From positions 1 to 33,297 of the forward strand of contig CALKIW010000041.1 in assembly GCA_937995875.1 (NCBI GenBank): a stretch of 33,297 bases of DNA, given 5' to 3'. A program made the position numbers and the translations under genes. This DNA is from an uncultured Bacteroidales bacterium (GTDB lineage: Bacteria; Bacteroidota; Bacteroidia; Bacteroidales; Bacteroidaceae). Positions 16,254 to 25,379 of this stretch are shown one piece after another. The notes under the pieces were generated by a model, which saw only the letters and a program-made list of their open reading frames with translations, did no database searches and was not told the origin of the DNA. Within the stretch, counting starts at the first letter, position 1; every line of letters begins with the position of its first letter.

Positions 16254-16363
16254 GGCGAACTATTGCCATTCATCCGGCATACTATTGGCGTTAAGAAGGC
16301 ATACCATTAGTGTTAAGAAGGCATACCATCGGCGACAGTGTGGCGTGTCATTGTTGTTATACG
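16254..16363. repeat. 22-bp direct tandem repeat, about five units
   Basis: Units start at 16254, 16276, 16298, 16320 and 16342, each 22 bp with no spacer. The three central units begin GGCATAC(T/C)AT and two share a TTAAGAA ending; the first and last are degenerate but begin with GGC and keep the period. The array fills the gap between cysE and the activase gene and covers the activase stop codon (TAA at 16359-16357). Confidence 0.7.
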
Positions 16364-19300
16364 GCGATACTGTCCAAAAAGAGCAGCAACCGATTGGTAA
16401 CATTAACAGAAGACACGCCCGAATCGAAGTCGAGCGACACCAAATTGAGCTTCGGGTAAAGTTTTTTCAGCTTCTTTTCTATACCCTTAGACACAATGTG
16501 ATTGGCTATGCAGCCAAAGGGTTGCAAGCTGGCCACGTTGTAGACACCTTGTTTTACCATGCTGATAATTTCACTGGGCAAAAGCCATCCTTCGCCAAAC
16601 TGAGCGGCCAGAGAAACCACCCCGTTTACATCTTTGGCTTCTTCGAAGATGTTGGTGAATGGTCGAAAATAGCGGAAACGAGAAGCAATCTTATTGATTT
16701 TCTTCTCCCTGCGCCATATCAGGCTATAGATACTCTTGACGAGGAAGTCGGGCACATTGCTGCAACGCAATCCCATGTGTTTCTCAACAATGACGTTTAC
16801 AAAGTTTTGCAGGAAGAAAGGAGAGAGCAGTGCGGGTACAACCTCGTAGCCTTTGTCTATAATTTTCTCGGCAATAAACTGATGGGCAAAGGGATTAAAC
16901 TTCAGGAATATCTCGCCCACGATGCCCACTGCGGGGAGGTCGCGGTCTTCGGTGATGTTGTCAAACTCCTCAGCCGCTTGGGCGATGAGGTCCATCAGTC
17001 CTTTGGGACTGTTCTTCAGGAGCGGCTCTGAAGCCAACCGCAAATACTTGTCGCGCAGCACTTTGGCCGGGTTAGTATCTTTTCCGCTGACAGCATAGGC
17101 ATCTTTCTTCAATCGCACTACGGCTGCATGATACATCTTTGAGATGGTATCGCCATACAGGAACATGGTCACGATGATGGGTGCAAACTTCAACCAAGGC
17201 ACATTGAGTGCTCCGTCTTGGTTTTTGTCTTCCTCCTCCGCACTGGTTGCCACGCCCAACGTGATGAGCGGCACTTGTTCAAATCCATTGGCATCCATTG
17301 CCCGACGGATGAGCGCGGCATAGTTGGTGGCGCGACATTGGCCTCCGGTTTGGCTCATGACTAATGAAATCTTGTCGGTATCATACTTTCCCGAACGCAG
17401 GGCCTTTACAAAATCGCCCACAATGAGCGTGGCCGGATAACACACCTCGTTGTTGGCATATTTCAGCCCGTATTCTGCACTCTCCGCGTCGCTTGGCGGT
17501 AAAACTTCCACATCCCAGCCGAAGAGACGGCATATAGACGGAAGCAGCGGAGTGAGATATTCCGTAAAATAGGGGGCTAAAATGTGTCGGGAGATGGGCG
17601 GGAGGGTTGTGGAGCTGTCGCCGTCGGCAGGTTCCTGTTGCGGATTCCCGTTTTGCCCATCACCGGAAACCGCAGTGGGCGTGGTGTTACCCTGAAGTGA
17701 TTCGATGAGAGAGCGCACACGCAGCTTCAGGCTGCCGATATTGCTCACGTCGTCAATCTTCAATAATGTAAACGGCTTGCCGTGCTCTCTCATGATGGTG
17801 CGAATCTCATCTTGGATAAAAGAGTCGGGTCCACAACCGAATGAGGTCATCTGAACGAAGTGTATGTCGTTGGGTTGCTCGGCACACCATTGTCCTGATT
17901 TGATGATCCTGTTCATATAGGCCCACTGGCGCACAAGGTAGGTGTCGCCCGTACCTGTGTCCATATCGTTGCGCACGATGTCTTCCGAAATGACATTAAC
18001 GCCCAGCGAGGCAATCATTTCCGAGAGTTTATGCTGAATCAGGGGGTCCGTATGATAGGGTCGGCCGGCCAGCAAGATGGTCAGCAAGCCTCGCTCTCGG
18101 CTGTCGGCCAGTATGTCTTCGGCCTTCTCTTTGATTTGATGGCGATATAGATTTTGCGCCAGATGGGCGGCATTGTAGGCTTGGCGGATGGTCTTTTTGT
18201 CCACTCCCAGTCCTTTCAGGTAGTCTGCCACTTGTTTTTTCAGCAGCTTTTCGTCGCGGAAATTGATTACGGGCGAGTCTATGCGTGCCTTGGGTGTCAT
18301 GGCGCTTTTGACCACATCCGAGTATGCTGTCACAATGGGACAGTTGTAGCTGTTGATACTCCGACGGTCGTCCTGATGCTCAAACACCACGTAGGGCATG
18401 AATATAAAGCCCGATTTGGGATCGGATAAAGCCGATATTTTCTCGTCAAGCTCCTTGATATGCGAATGAACGAGTTTGGCCGGGAAACATATATTGTCGC
18501 TCATCACGCTGCCGAGAGCACCTTCGTAGCGACGGAACACCGACTCGCTGCTGAGCATGACGCGGAAACCGGCGGTCGTGAAAAGGGCATGCCAGAACGG
18601 ATATTCCTCATACATGTTCAGGATGCGCGGAATACCGACTATCTTTTCATGCTCCGTTTCGGTCATCACCTCTCTGTCAAAGAGCAGGTGGTATTTATAA
18701 TTGTAGATGTTTTCTCCTTTGTATTCGTCTTTTCCCTTGCTGTTAAAGATGCGTTCGCACTTGTTGCCTGAGTAGAAATCGCGCCCTCCGGCAAACTTGT
18801 ATTTGGTTATAAAACAGTTGTTCTCGCACCCCTTGCAGTTGAGCAGTCGGGTGTCGTAGGCTGCCATGTCCAGCAGGTCATCAATCGTTGCGGCTCTCGC
18901 AGATGCTTGGCGCGACAGCTCGTTGATGGCATTCAGCGCGCAGCCGTAGGCTCCCATCATCTCCGGCATATTGCTTCGAGCCACATGGGTATCTGTCAGC
19001 AGCTCGAAAGCGCGCACTACGGAGTCGTTCTTCATCGTTCCGCCCTGCACCACAATCTTGTTTCCGAGATTATCGTTGCCATGTAGTTTCAATACTTTGT
19101 AGAGACAGTTGCGCACAACGGAGTACGACAGACCGCAGGCTATGTCGGCCACAGAGGCTCCTTCGCGCATCACCTGTTTTACCTTCGAGTTCATAAACAC
19201 GGTGCAGCGCGTGCCCAAATCGCACGGGCTGGTGGCTTGGCAGGCCATGCCGGCAAAGTCTTGCACATCATATCCGAGGTTTTGGGCAAACGACTGGATG

Positions 19301-20754
19301 AAAGTTCCGCATCCCGACGAACAGGCCTCGTTGAGTTCCATGCGCACCACAGTGCCATCTTCTACGAAGATAGCCTTCATGTCTTGTCCGCCAATGTCGA
19401 GTATGAACGACACGTCAGGTATCAGCTTGGCAGCTGCCCGATAGTGAGCCATCGTCTCGATGATGCTACCGTCAAGGTTGAAAGCGGCCTTGATGAGCTC
19501 TTCGCCATAGCCGGTGGAGCACGACCCCAGCACGCGAAGTTCGGCTCCTGCTTCATCGGCTGCGGCCTGCAAACGCTGCAACCCTTCGCTCACCGCCTTG
19601 ATGGGGTTGCCGAGATTCATGGAGTAGTCTTTGAAAACGATTTGCCCTTTTTCTTCGCCCTTCGCTCTGGCAGCAACTATTTTGGTTGTTGTGGACCCCG
19701 AGTCGATACCAATCACAATGTTCTCCGTGCCGGGTTTCATGGGATATACGGTAGCTGCATATTGCTCCTTGTCTGCCACCCATTTGTCGTATGCTGCTTT
19801 GTTCTCAAACAGTGGGGGCAACGCTTCCTCTGTATCGGTTTGCCGCTGGCGGTCTGTCGTGCATGAAGTGGAGCCGCCGGCGTGGCACGCCGTTGCCTTG
19901 GCACGCTCTGTTGTCGTTTTCCTGATGTTGGTTTTCAGGCGTTTCTGAGTTTCAGCAAGACTGATAACCGCTGTTTCTTCGGAGCGTATGGCGCATCCTA
20001 TGGCGGGTATAAGGTTGCCCTCTTTCAACACGATGAAATCGTCGATGGGAATGTTCAGAAAGTTGGAAACCGCCTGTCGCAGCGATGGCAGGAAGGTGAG
20101 CGGGCCTCCGCATAAGAGTATGGGGGGCGTGAACTCGCGTCCCCGACTTAGCGTTGTCACCGTCTGGACGGCGATGCTATGGAATATACTTGCCGCAATG
20201 TCACTCTCCGGGAGGTTGCGTGACATGAGGTTTTGAATGTCGGTCTTGGCAAAAACGCCACACCTTGCAGCCATAGGGTAGATGTGGGTAGAGGCTTCGG
20301 CCAACTCGTTCATCCTCGCGTTGCTGCAGCCCATGAGCACCGACATCTGGTCGATAAACGCACCTGTTCCGCCGGCGCAGTTGCCGTTCATGCGGAGTTC
20401 CATGCTTTTGCCATTGAAAAAAACGACTTTGGCGTCTTCTCCGCCAATGTCGATGAGCGTTTTGGCTTGCGGAAACCGGTTTCGGGCAAAGACTGTGGCT
20501 GCCACCACTTCTTGAACAAATTCGGTGTTCAAGAGTTCTGCCGTGTGCATTCCCACCGAGCCTGTGACGCAGAGTCGCAGCCGGCAGTTGCCCAACCGTG
20601 CTTCGATCTCCCTGAAATAATCGGTCACGAGTTCGGTCACCTTGGCATTGTGGCGTTCAAATCGTGAATAAATTAGGTTGTCATCGTTGTCGAGGACGGC
20701 AATCTTTGCAGTGGTAGACCCCACATCAAGGCCCACCCGATATACTGTGTTCAT
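16357..20754 (-). CDS. Large acyl-CoA dehydratase activase (2-hydroxyglutaryl-CoA dehydratase activator family)
   Basis: The 1465-residue protein has two ASKHA ATPase modules of the BadF/BcrA/HgdC type. Module 1 has GLDVGSTTAK (8-17) and IDIGGEDAK, with cluster cysteines Cys126 (NGNCAGGTG) and Cys165 (ARCGVF), almost the positions I recall for HgdC (127, 166). Module 2 begins at VIGIDSGSTTTK (347-358) and has LDIGGQDMK, NEACSSGCGTF and GTRCTVF. A cysteine-rich link (CKGCENNCF) and the DUF2229/dehydratase-like C-terminal region (DNICFPAKLVHSH, MTSFGCGPDSF, NNEVCYPATLIVGDF) follow. Such ATPases drive one-electron activation of radical dehydratases. No separate dehydratase subunits are nearby, so the substrate is unknown. 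A low-complexity linker (about 270-315) joins the two modules. Confidence 0.88.
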   Translation of the reverse strand: MNTVYRVGLDVGSTTAKIAVLDNDDNLIYSRFERHNAKVTELVTDYFREIEARLGNCRLRLCVTGSVGMHTAELLNTEFVQEVVAATVFARNRFPQAKTLIDIGGEDAKVVFFNGKSMELRMNGNCAGGTGAFIDQMSVLMGCSNARMNELAEASTHIYPMAARCGVFAKTDIQNLMSRNLPESDIAASIFHSIAVQTVTTLSRGREFTPPILLCGGPLTFLPSLRQAVSNFLNIPIDDFIVLKEGNLIPAIGCAIRSEETAVISLAETQKRLKTNIRKTTTERAKATACHAGGSTSCTTDRQRQTDTEEALPPLFENKAAYDKWVADKEQYAATVYPMKPGTENIVIGIDSGSTTTKIVAARAKGEEKGQIVFKDYSMNLGNPIKAVSEGLQRLQAAADEAGAELRVLGSCSTGYGEELIKAAFNLDGSIIETMAHYRAAAKLIPDVSFILDIGGQDMKAIFVEDGTVVRMELNEACSSGCGTFIQSFAQNLGYDVQDFAGMACQATSPCDLGTRCTVFMNSKVKQVMREGASVADIACGLSYSVVRNCLYKVLKLHGNDNLGNKIVVQGGTMKNDSVVRAFELLTDTHVARSNMPEMMGAYGCALNAINELSRQASARAATIDDLLDMAAYDTRLLNCKGCENNCFITKYKFAGGRDFYSGNKCERIFNSKGKDEYKGENIYNYKYHLLFDREVMTETEHEKIVGIPRILNMYEEYPFWHALFTTAGFRVMLSSESVFRRYEGALGSVMSDNICFPAKLVHSHIKELDEKISALSDPKSGFIFMPYVVFEHQDDRRSINSYNCPIVTAYSDVVKSAMTPKARIDSPVINFRDEKLLKKQVADYLKGLGVDKKTIRQAYNAAHLAQNLYRHQIKEKAEDILADSRERGLLTILLAGRPYHTDPLIQHKLSEMIASLGVNVISEDIVRNDMDTGTGDTYLVRQWAYMNRIIKSGQWCAEQPNDIHFVQMTSFGCGPDSFIQDEIRTIMREHGKPFTLLKIDDVSNIGSLKLRVRSLIESLQGNTTPTAVSGDGQNGNPQQEPADGDSSTTLPPISRHILAPYFTEYLTPLLPSICRLFGWDVEVLPPSDAESAEYGLKYANNEVCYPATLIVGDFVKALRSGKYDTDKISLVMSQTGGQCRATNYAALIRRAMDANGFEQVPLITLGVATSAEEEDKNQDGALNVPWLKFAPIIVTMFLYGDTISKMYHAAVVRLKKDAYAVSGKDTNPAKVLRDKYLRLASEPLLKNSPKGLMDLIAQAAEEFDNITEDRDLPAVGIVGEIFLKFNPFAHQFIAEKIIDKGYEVVPALLSPFFLQNFVNVIVEKHMGLRCSNVPDFLVKSIYSLIWRREKKINKIASRFRYFRPFTNIFEEAKDVNGVVSLAAQFGEGWLLPSEIISMVKQGVYNVASLQPFGCIANHIVSKGIEKKLKKLYPKLNLVSLDFDSGVSSVNVTNRLLLFLDSIAV

Positions 20755-20806
20755 CTACAAGTCTCCAGCTAATATTCTTTAAAAGTTATAATCTACTCAA
20801 ATTACT

Positions 20807-20839
20807 GCAAATTTACTAAAAAGGTGGAAGTATAACAAA
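20807..20839 (-). promoter_or_regulatory. Promoter of the activase gene
   Basis: On the minus strand TTTG at 20839-20836 (-33) is followed after 20 bp by TAAATTTGC at 20815-20807 (-7). Sequence and spacing are a near-ideal Bacteroidota sigma-ABfr promoter. The ATG is about 50 bp downstream. Confidence 0.75.
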
Positions 20840-20991
20840 CATATCTGTATATTTTCAATATTGTTCGTATCTTTTTGCTCGGTAAGTCTGCTTGGCGGAA
20901 AGCAATATCCAGCCCAACAACGCTATGTCCATCCTTGCTCCATTCTGAAATATCCTGATGGCGATATGAGAGACTATACATTATTTCAATA

Positions 20992-22245
20992 TTACCAAAT
21001 ATCGTCCTCTAAATATCTGGTATATGAGATGACTTTAGCAGAATATTCTCCATCATCAGATTTCGTTATTCTATAGACAATGTCAGCATACCCTTCTTGA
21101 TAATATCTGTTTATTCTTAGCAGAAGACCATCTTTATCTTTCGTGAGCCCCTCCATATAATCACTGCAACCGAAATCATGGTTTAATTGCAGTAATGGAA
21201 AATCTAAACCATAGATTTGCTCACCAGATTGATAGTAGAAAGGTTCTGCTGGTATTAAATGTGCAGAGTTGCCTTCTATAAGAACAAGTGGAAGATGTGG
21301 CTGACATGGAGTTAGGTGGTCTTTAGAATAGCTGTTTTCGTAATTCATGGTTGTCAGAAGTGTAAGGCTGTCAAGAGTGACTGGATGAGTAAAATCTAAA
21401 TCGACCACTCTGTAGATATTTCTTTCGTCCACCCATTTGCCACCCTGTTGATTATTGCCGATCTTAACCTTATGATATTGATTGCATTCAACATCGTTCT
21501 CAAGGTTTTTCTCCCATGTTTTGTCTACTTGTAGGATATTGACAATTTTTTGTTCGGACAGTGAAAAAGCAATCTTCTGTGGTGCTTTAGATGGGGTAGT
21601 ATTAAAAGATTTATGGGTTAGTGTAAATTTATAGAACAATGTAGGAATCGTATCCTCATCAGAAATTTTCCCAGAAGCATAGAGCGTCGTATCACTTGCC
21701 CAAAACAGCTCGTTAGCAATCCATTCGTGGGTGCTATAAGACACAACTTCTCCTATAGTATCATCTGTAAATCTATATAGGTGTAATTCTGTTCCAAAGT
21801 CACTATCTTGGTTTTCCAAGGAGGCCCAATACCCAGATCGTGAGAAACTGTCCCCATGATGTACTTTTCCTAAAAACTCAGAATTATCTTTGCTGAAGAG
21901 AAATGAATACATGTATATTGGTTCTGAAAATACCGCTTCATAGATTTTGTCTTGAGGGTAATACTTAAAATCGGCGAAGCCAAGTCCTTCTTCGTTAAAA
22001 GCATCAACCATATCTTTGTCAACAAGTGGTCGTGTCAAGGATATTAATTTCTCTTTTTCTTTTTTTGAAACACCAATAGCTTCCTGTTGATAACTTGCTG
22101 ACTGAGGTTTCTTCCGCAAGAACTCCTGCTGATTAATTTTTGCAATATCAAGGTATACTCTTACTGTCTGTGACTTAACAGGAAGAACTAATAATAATGA
22201 AATGATAAGTGGTATAAACTTCATGCTTAAAACTTTTTTATTCAA
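20992..22245 (-). CDS. Secreted protein of unknown function
   Basis: I do not recognise this 417-residue protein. It begins with a clear signal peptide (MNKKVLSMKFIPLIISLLLVLPVKSQ, with cleavage likely after KSQ); Met8 is an alternative start. There is no lipobox cysteine, so it is probably periplasmic or exported. The mature part is soluble, rich in aromatic and charged residues, with no visible catalytic motif or regular repeat. The gene is visibly more AT-rich than its neighbours and adjoins the repeat-bearing non-coding region, which hints at acquisition or lineage-specific origin. It appears monocistronic. Confidence 0.75.
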   Translation of the reverse strand: MNKKVLSMKFIPLIISLLLVLPVKSQTVRVYLDIAKINQQEFLRKKPQSASYQQEAIGVSKKEKEKLISLTRPLVDKDMVDAFNEEGLGFADFKYYPQDKIYEAVFSEPIYMYSFLFSKDNSEFLGKVHHGDSFSRSGYWASLENQDSDFGTELHLYRFTDDTIGEVVSYSTHEWIANELFWASDTTLYASGKISDEDTIPTLFYKFTLTHKSFNTTPSKAPQKIAFSLSEQKIVNILQVDKTWEKNLENDVECNQYHKVKIGNNQQGGKWVDERNIYRVVDLDFTHPVTLDSLTLLTTMNYENSYSKDHLTPCQPHLPLVLIEGNSAHLIPAEPFYYQSGEQIYGLDFPLLQLNHDFGCSDYMEGLTKDKDGLLLRINRYYQEGYADIVYRITKSDDGEYSAKVISYTRYLEDDIW

Positions 22246-22674
22246 CCAGAATATAGTTCAAGATTTATGTAGATTGCACCTATAAAAATCCATTGTGTTT
22301 TTTCTTTTATGAAGAAGGAATTAATATCAATACTCCGTTAATTCTAATATAATCGTTTGAAGATGAGTTCATTAACTATATATAACTAATAAAATATGGA
22401 CAAATGGCTGATTATCAGCAATTTTATAGTAGAGAAAACATCAAGTAAATGACTTCAGATCCACTTAACCAATATGCGGAAATATGCAGAGATGTCATCA
22501 AAAGTTCATCTGCAAAATTAGGCAAAACTTTCGAGAATCTACTCTTGGAAATACTCTTATTGCACATGGCGATACAAAGAAGGATATATTTCACTCAGAT
22601 GTAGCGTTACGGCACCTATTGCGAGCAAACTTTCCTTTAAATATCATTTATCCCAAAAAAGGTTATTTTCCGTC
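22246..22674. other. AT-rich gene-free stretch
   Basis: This is the first part of a gene-free region of about 1.1 kb (22246-23385). It should contain the promoter of the 417-residue secreted-protein gene, but I see no full -7/-33 pair. A plus-strand open frame at 22484-22741 has no family resemblance and runs into repeat sequence. I see no RNA gene here. Confidence 0.4.
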
Positions 22675-22714
22675 CAAAATCAGCAAATGTTGTGCAATTC
22701 GTAGCCTGTTGATT
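22675..22714 (-). repeat. Isolated tail fragment of the dispersed repeat
   Basis: Read on the minus strand, this stretch closely matches the tail of copy A (8418-8457): both share ATCAACAG, CTACGAATT, CACAA and GATTTTG in the same order. It lies about 70 bp beyond the tail of copy B, so the tail occurs twice in tandem here. Confidence 0.55.
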
Positions 22715-22784
22715 ATTCGTGCAAGTTTTCTTTACAATTAGCTCTTTAAATTTTGCGTATTCAAAACTTCCAATGCTTTTATCT

Positions 22785-23116
22785 GAAAATTCGCAAAATT
22801 TGCGAAATTTGTAGTTTGTTGATAGCCAGCATCTTCTGGAACAATGCCTTGATGTCCTCTATGTGGTCATTCGCGGTTGCATATCTAACGGCTGTGCGAC
22901 AAAGCCCTAACCGTCTTGCGGTTAGGCTTCTTTCACAGTGCCGTTAGAGCCTAAGCCTATTGCGACTAAGGCTTTGCCATAGTATGGTGGAAAACTAATC
23001 CTACATACAGGACGATTTTAGTGCTGTACGAATTGATTTTAGAGGCAGAAGCATAGCCCTTTTTGCGCTGAATGACGATATAATAATTGTTAAAAAACAG
23101 TAGTAATTTATGACAA
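22785..23116 (-). repeat. Dispersed intergenic repeat, copy B
   Basis: This copy is on the minus strand relative to copy A (8125-8460). The identical blocks are 23101-23082, 23070-23052 and 22927-22894; the near-identical tail block is 22829-22811. From the first base of the first block to the last base of the tail block is 291 bp in both copies, so there is no net insertion or deletion although the sequence between blocks has diverged. The central palindromic units (TAAGGC/GCCTTA, CCTAACCG/CGGTTAGG) are kept. A -7-like TAGTTTTGT (23121-23113, minus strand) sits at its outer edge. The bases from 23117 to 23385 lead up to the DUF2807 gene and hold nothing else I can name. Confidence 0.8.
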
Positions 23117-23385
23117 AACTATATGGTGAAACTCGGCGAAATAGGGCGTGGGTAGCACTGCAAGAGATTGGCGAATGTTTCTTCTGAATCAATGCAGCTT
23201 GGCAGTTTGAACTACAGCGTAGGGTTGAGAAGTGATGAATATGGCTGGTGAGCGGTAATGGGGTGGTTGAATGGCTTGCCCTAAAAATGATAGGAAAATA
23301 TGGATATTTTGGTGTCAAAGAGAACTGATATGCAACTTTATGATTATCGATTGCGTCAAATAGGCATAGAAATTAAAACTGTAAT

Positions 23386-24078
23386 ATGATGAAAAAACTA
23401 TTCTTATTACTATTGGGAGTTGTTCTTCTGAGTTCCTGCTCTGTTCGCGCAAATCGTAATCCGGAACGGGAAATCACGAGTGTGCGTTCGGCACATCCGT
23501 TCGACCATATTGAAATAAAGGGATTATGCGATGTGAAATACAAACAGGGAGATTCTTTTGGAGTAAAGATTGTTGGAGACGAGGAACAAGTAAATCGTAT
23601 CCTTACAGAGTTCGATGGCAGAAAACTGAGCATCAGGTCGAAGAGCGGAAAGTTGAACATTTCGCTCAACCGACGCAAGCAGACACCGGTGATTTACGTC
23701 ACATCGCCGGACCTTATCGGCATACACATGGAGGGTGCCGGCGACTTTGAGGTGGAGGATATGCTCGATACCGACACACTGAATGTCTATTTAAAAGGTG
23801 TCGGAGATATAGAGTTCCATCGCGTTATATGTGATGAGGCCTACATCACCTTGACGGGGACGGGAGATATTGATATCGACGGCTTGACGGCTCAACGCTC
23901 TGTGCTTAACCTCAAGGGCGTAGGGGATATTGATATTGATTTTATCAATAGTGGCAGTGCTGTGTGTAAACTTCAGGGTGCCGGCGACATCAAGCTGTCG
24001 GGAAACTTGAAAAGTCTGCAAAAGACCGTCAGGGGAACAGGCTCTATCGATGTGGAAAACCTGAAACTGGGAAAATAA
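23386..24078 (+). CDS. Head-GIN (DUF2807) lipoprotein
   Basis: The 230-residue protein has a lipoprotein signal peptide with the lipobox LLSSC, so the mature protein starts at Cys18. No acidic surface-export signal follows the cysteine, so it is probably a periplasm-facing lipoprotein. The body is the DUF2807 beta-helix. A GxGD/S motif recurs every ~20 residues at 117, 138, 158, 178, 198 and 217, marking successive coils. Most members have no known function; putative auto-transporter adhesin is a common but weakly supported label. It is the only intact plus-strand gene in the window, convergent with galK, and shares a terminator hairpin with it. I see no clear -7 box. Confidence 0.88.
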   Translation: MMKKLFLLLLGVVLLSSCSVRANRNPEREITSVRSAHPFDHIEIKGLCDVKYKQGDSFGVKIVGDEEQVNRILTEFDGRKLSIRSKSGKLNISLNRRKQTPVIYVTSPDLIGIHMEGAGDFEVEDMLDTDTLNVYLKGVGDIEFHRVICDEAYITLTGTGDIDIDGLTAQRSVLNLKGVGDIDIDFINSGSAVCKLQGAGDIKLSGNLKSLQKTVRGTGSIDVENLKLGK

Positions 24079-24100
24079 TCCATTGCGCATACAATGTAAA

Positions 24101-24134
24101 ATGCCCCGCTGATCCGAATGGAACAGCGGGGCAT
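24101..24134. terminator. Bidirectional terminator between the DUF2807 gene and galK
   Basis: A perfect 10-bp GC-rich inverted repeat (24101-24110 with 24125-24134) with a 14-nt loop lies between two convergent stop codons (24078 and 24181). It can serve both transcripts, though neither side has a long T run. Confidence 0.65.
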
Positions 24135-24180
24135 TGCATATACTCAATCCCGAAGAATAGTCTTGAGAGCTTATGGCGCT

Positions 24181-25341
24181 TTAGCAAATCTTGCGTGCGC
24201 CGTCACCGATCACTACGTCGATGACCTGTGGCTCGTGACCATACTTGGCATTAAACTTCTCCTTGGCGTCGGCAATGAACTTGTCGTAGAGGTCTTCTTT
24301 TACAAGGTTGATGGTGCATCCGCCGAAGCCTCCGCCCATGATACGGCTTCCGCAAACACCGTTTTCCTTGGCAAGGTCGTTGAGGTAGTCGAGCTCTTCG
24401 CAGCTCACCTCGTATTCTTTGCTCAGGCCGTGATGGGTCTCATACATCTTCTTGCCCACCGTTTCGTAGTCGCCCTTTACCAACGCTTCGCAAACTGCAA
24501 GTACGCGATCTTTCTCTCCGAGAACGAAGTGTGCCCGCGTGTAGTCTTCCTGACTCACCTTTGCCTTTACCGCGTCGAGTTCGTCCCAGTCGGCATCGCG
24601 CAGGGTTTCAAACTTCTTGTCGGGGAAATGTTCGTTGAGAGCTTTCACTACATTTTCGCAGGAATTGCGGCGGTCGTTGTAGGGAGAGCCAACCAACTCA
24701 TGCTTCACTTTGGAGTTGAGCAACACGAGCTTGTAGCCCTTCGGCTCCCAGGGATAATATTCAAACTCGCGGCTTCGGCAGTCGAGGCGCATCAGCTTGC
24801 CTTTCTGGCCGAATACCGATGCAAATTGGTCCATGATACCGCAGTTCACGCCAACATATTTGTGTTCTGTGGCCTGTCCGGCAAGCACCATATCCCACTT
24901 CGACACCTTGTTGTCGCCAAAGAGATCGTTCAGCGCATAGGCAAAACAGCTCTCCAAGGCTGCGCTTGAAGACATACCTGCACCCAATGGAACGTCACCG
25001 GCAAAGGCGGCATTGAAAGGTTTGACGTCTACGCCGAGCGCTTTCATCTCCTGCACAACGCCGTAGATGTATCGTGCCCACGTTGCAGAGGGACCTTTGG
25101 GGTCGTTGATGTCAAAGTTCACCTTGTCTTTGAGGTCGATGGCGTAGACGTTGCAAGTTTTCTGTCCGTTGGGACGCACTTCGGCCATGATGCCCTGCTC
25201 AACAGCTCCCGGGAACACAAATCCCCCATTATAATCGGTGTGTTCACCGATGAGGTTGATACGTCCGGGAGATGCGTAAATATTTCCGGTCTTACCATCA
25301 AAGTGCTTGATAAATCGGCTTCTTACAAATTCTATATCCAT
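24181..25341 (-). CDS. galK: Galactokinase
   Basis: GalK phosphorylates alpha-D-galactose to galactose-1-phosphate with ATP, the entry step of the Leloir pathway. The 386-residue GHMP kinase shows the signature SPGRINLIGEHTDYNGG (24-40, sugar binding), the phosphate loop PLGAGMSSSAALE (118-130), the catalytic Asp171 in CGIMDQFAS, and the C-terminal GSRIMGGGFGGCTINLV. All key residues are present. It is cytoplasmic and the last gene of the galM-permease-galK operon, 38 bp after the permease. Confidence 0.97.
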   Translation of the reverse strand: MDIEFVRSRFIKHFDGKTGNIYASPGRINLIGEHTDYNGGFVFPGAVEQGIMAEVRPNGQKTCNVYAIDLKDKVNFDINDPKGPSATWARYIYGVVQEMKALGVDVKPFNAAFAGDVPLGAGMSSSAALESCFAYALNDLFGDNKVSKWDMVLAGQATEHKYVGVNCGIMDQFASVFGQKGKLMRLDCRSREFEYYPWEPKGYKLVLLNSKVKHELVGSPYNDRRNSCENVVKALNEHFPDKKFETLRDADWDELDAVKAKVSQEDYTRAHFVLGEKDRVLAVCEALVKGDYETVGKKMYETHHGLSKEYEVSCEELDYLNDLAKENGVCGSRIMGGGFGGCTINLVKEDLYDKFIADAKEKFNAKYGHEPQVIDVVIGDGARKIC

Positions 25342-25379
25342 AGTTATAATATTTTAAAAGGTTTATAAGTCGTCAATGT

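Noticed and set aside
16254..16363. Possible CRISPR array
   Set aside because: The 22-bp units abut each other with no unique spacers, there are no cas genes, and the units overlap a coding 3' end.
22484..22741. 85-codon plus-strand open frame in the gene-free gap
   Set aside because: Its 3' part is the repeat tail and the rest shows no family resemblance; it is better explained as chance in AT-rich DNA.
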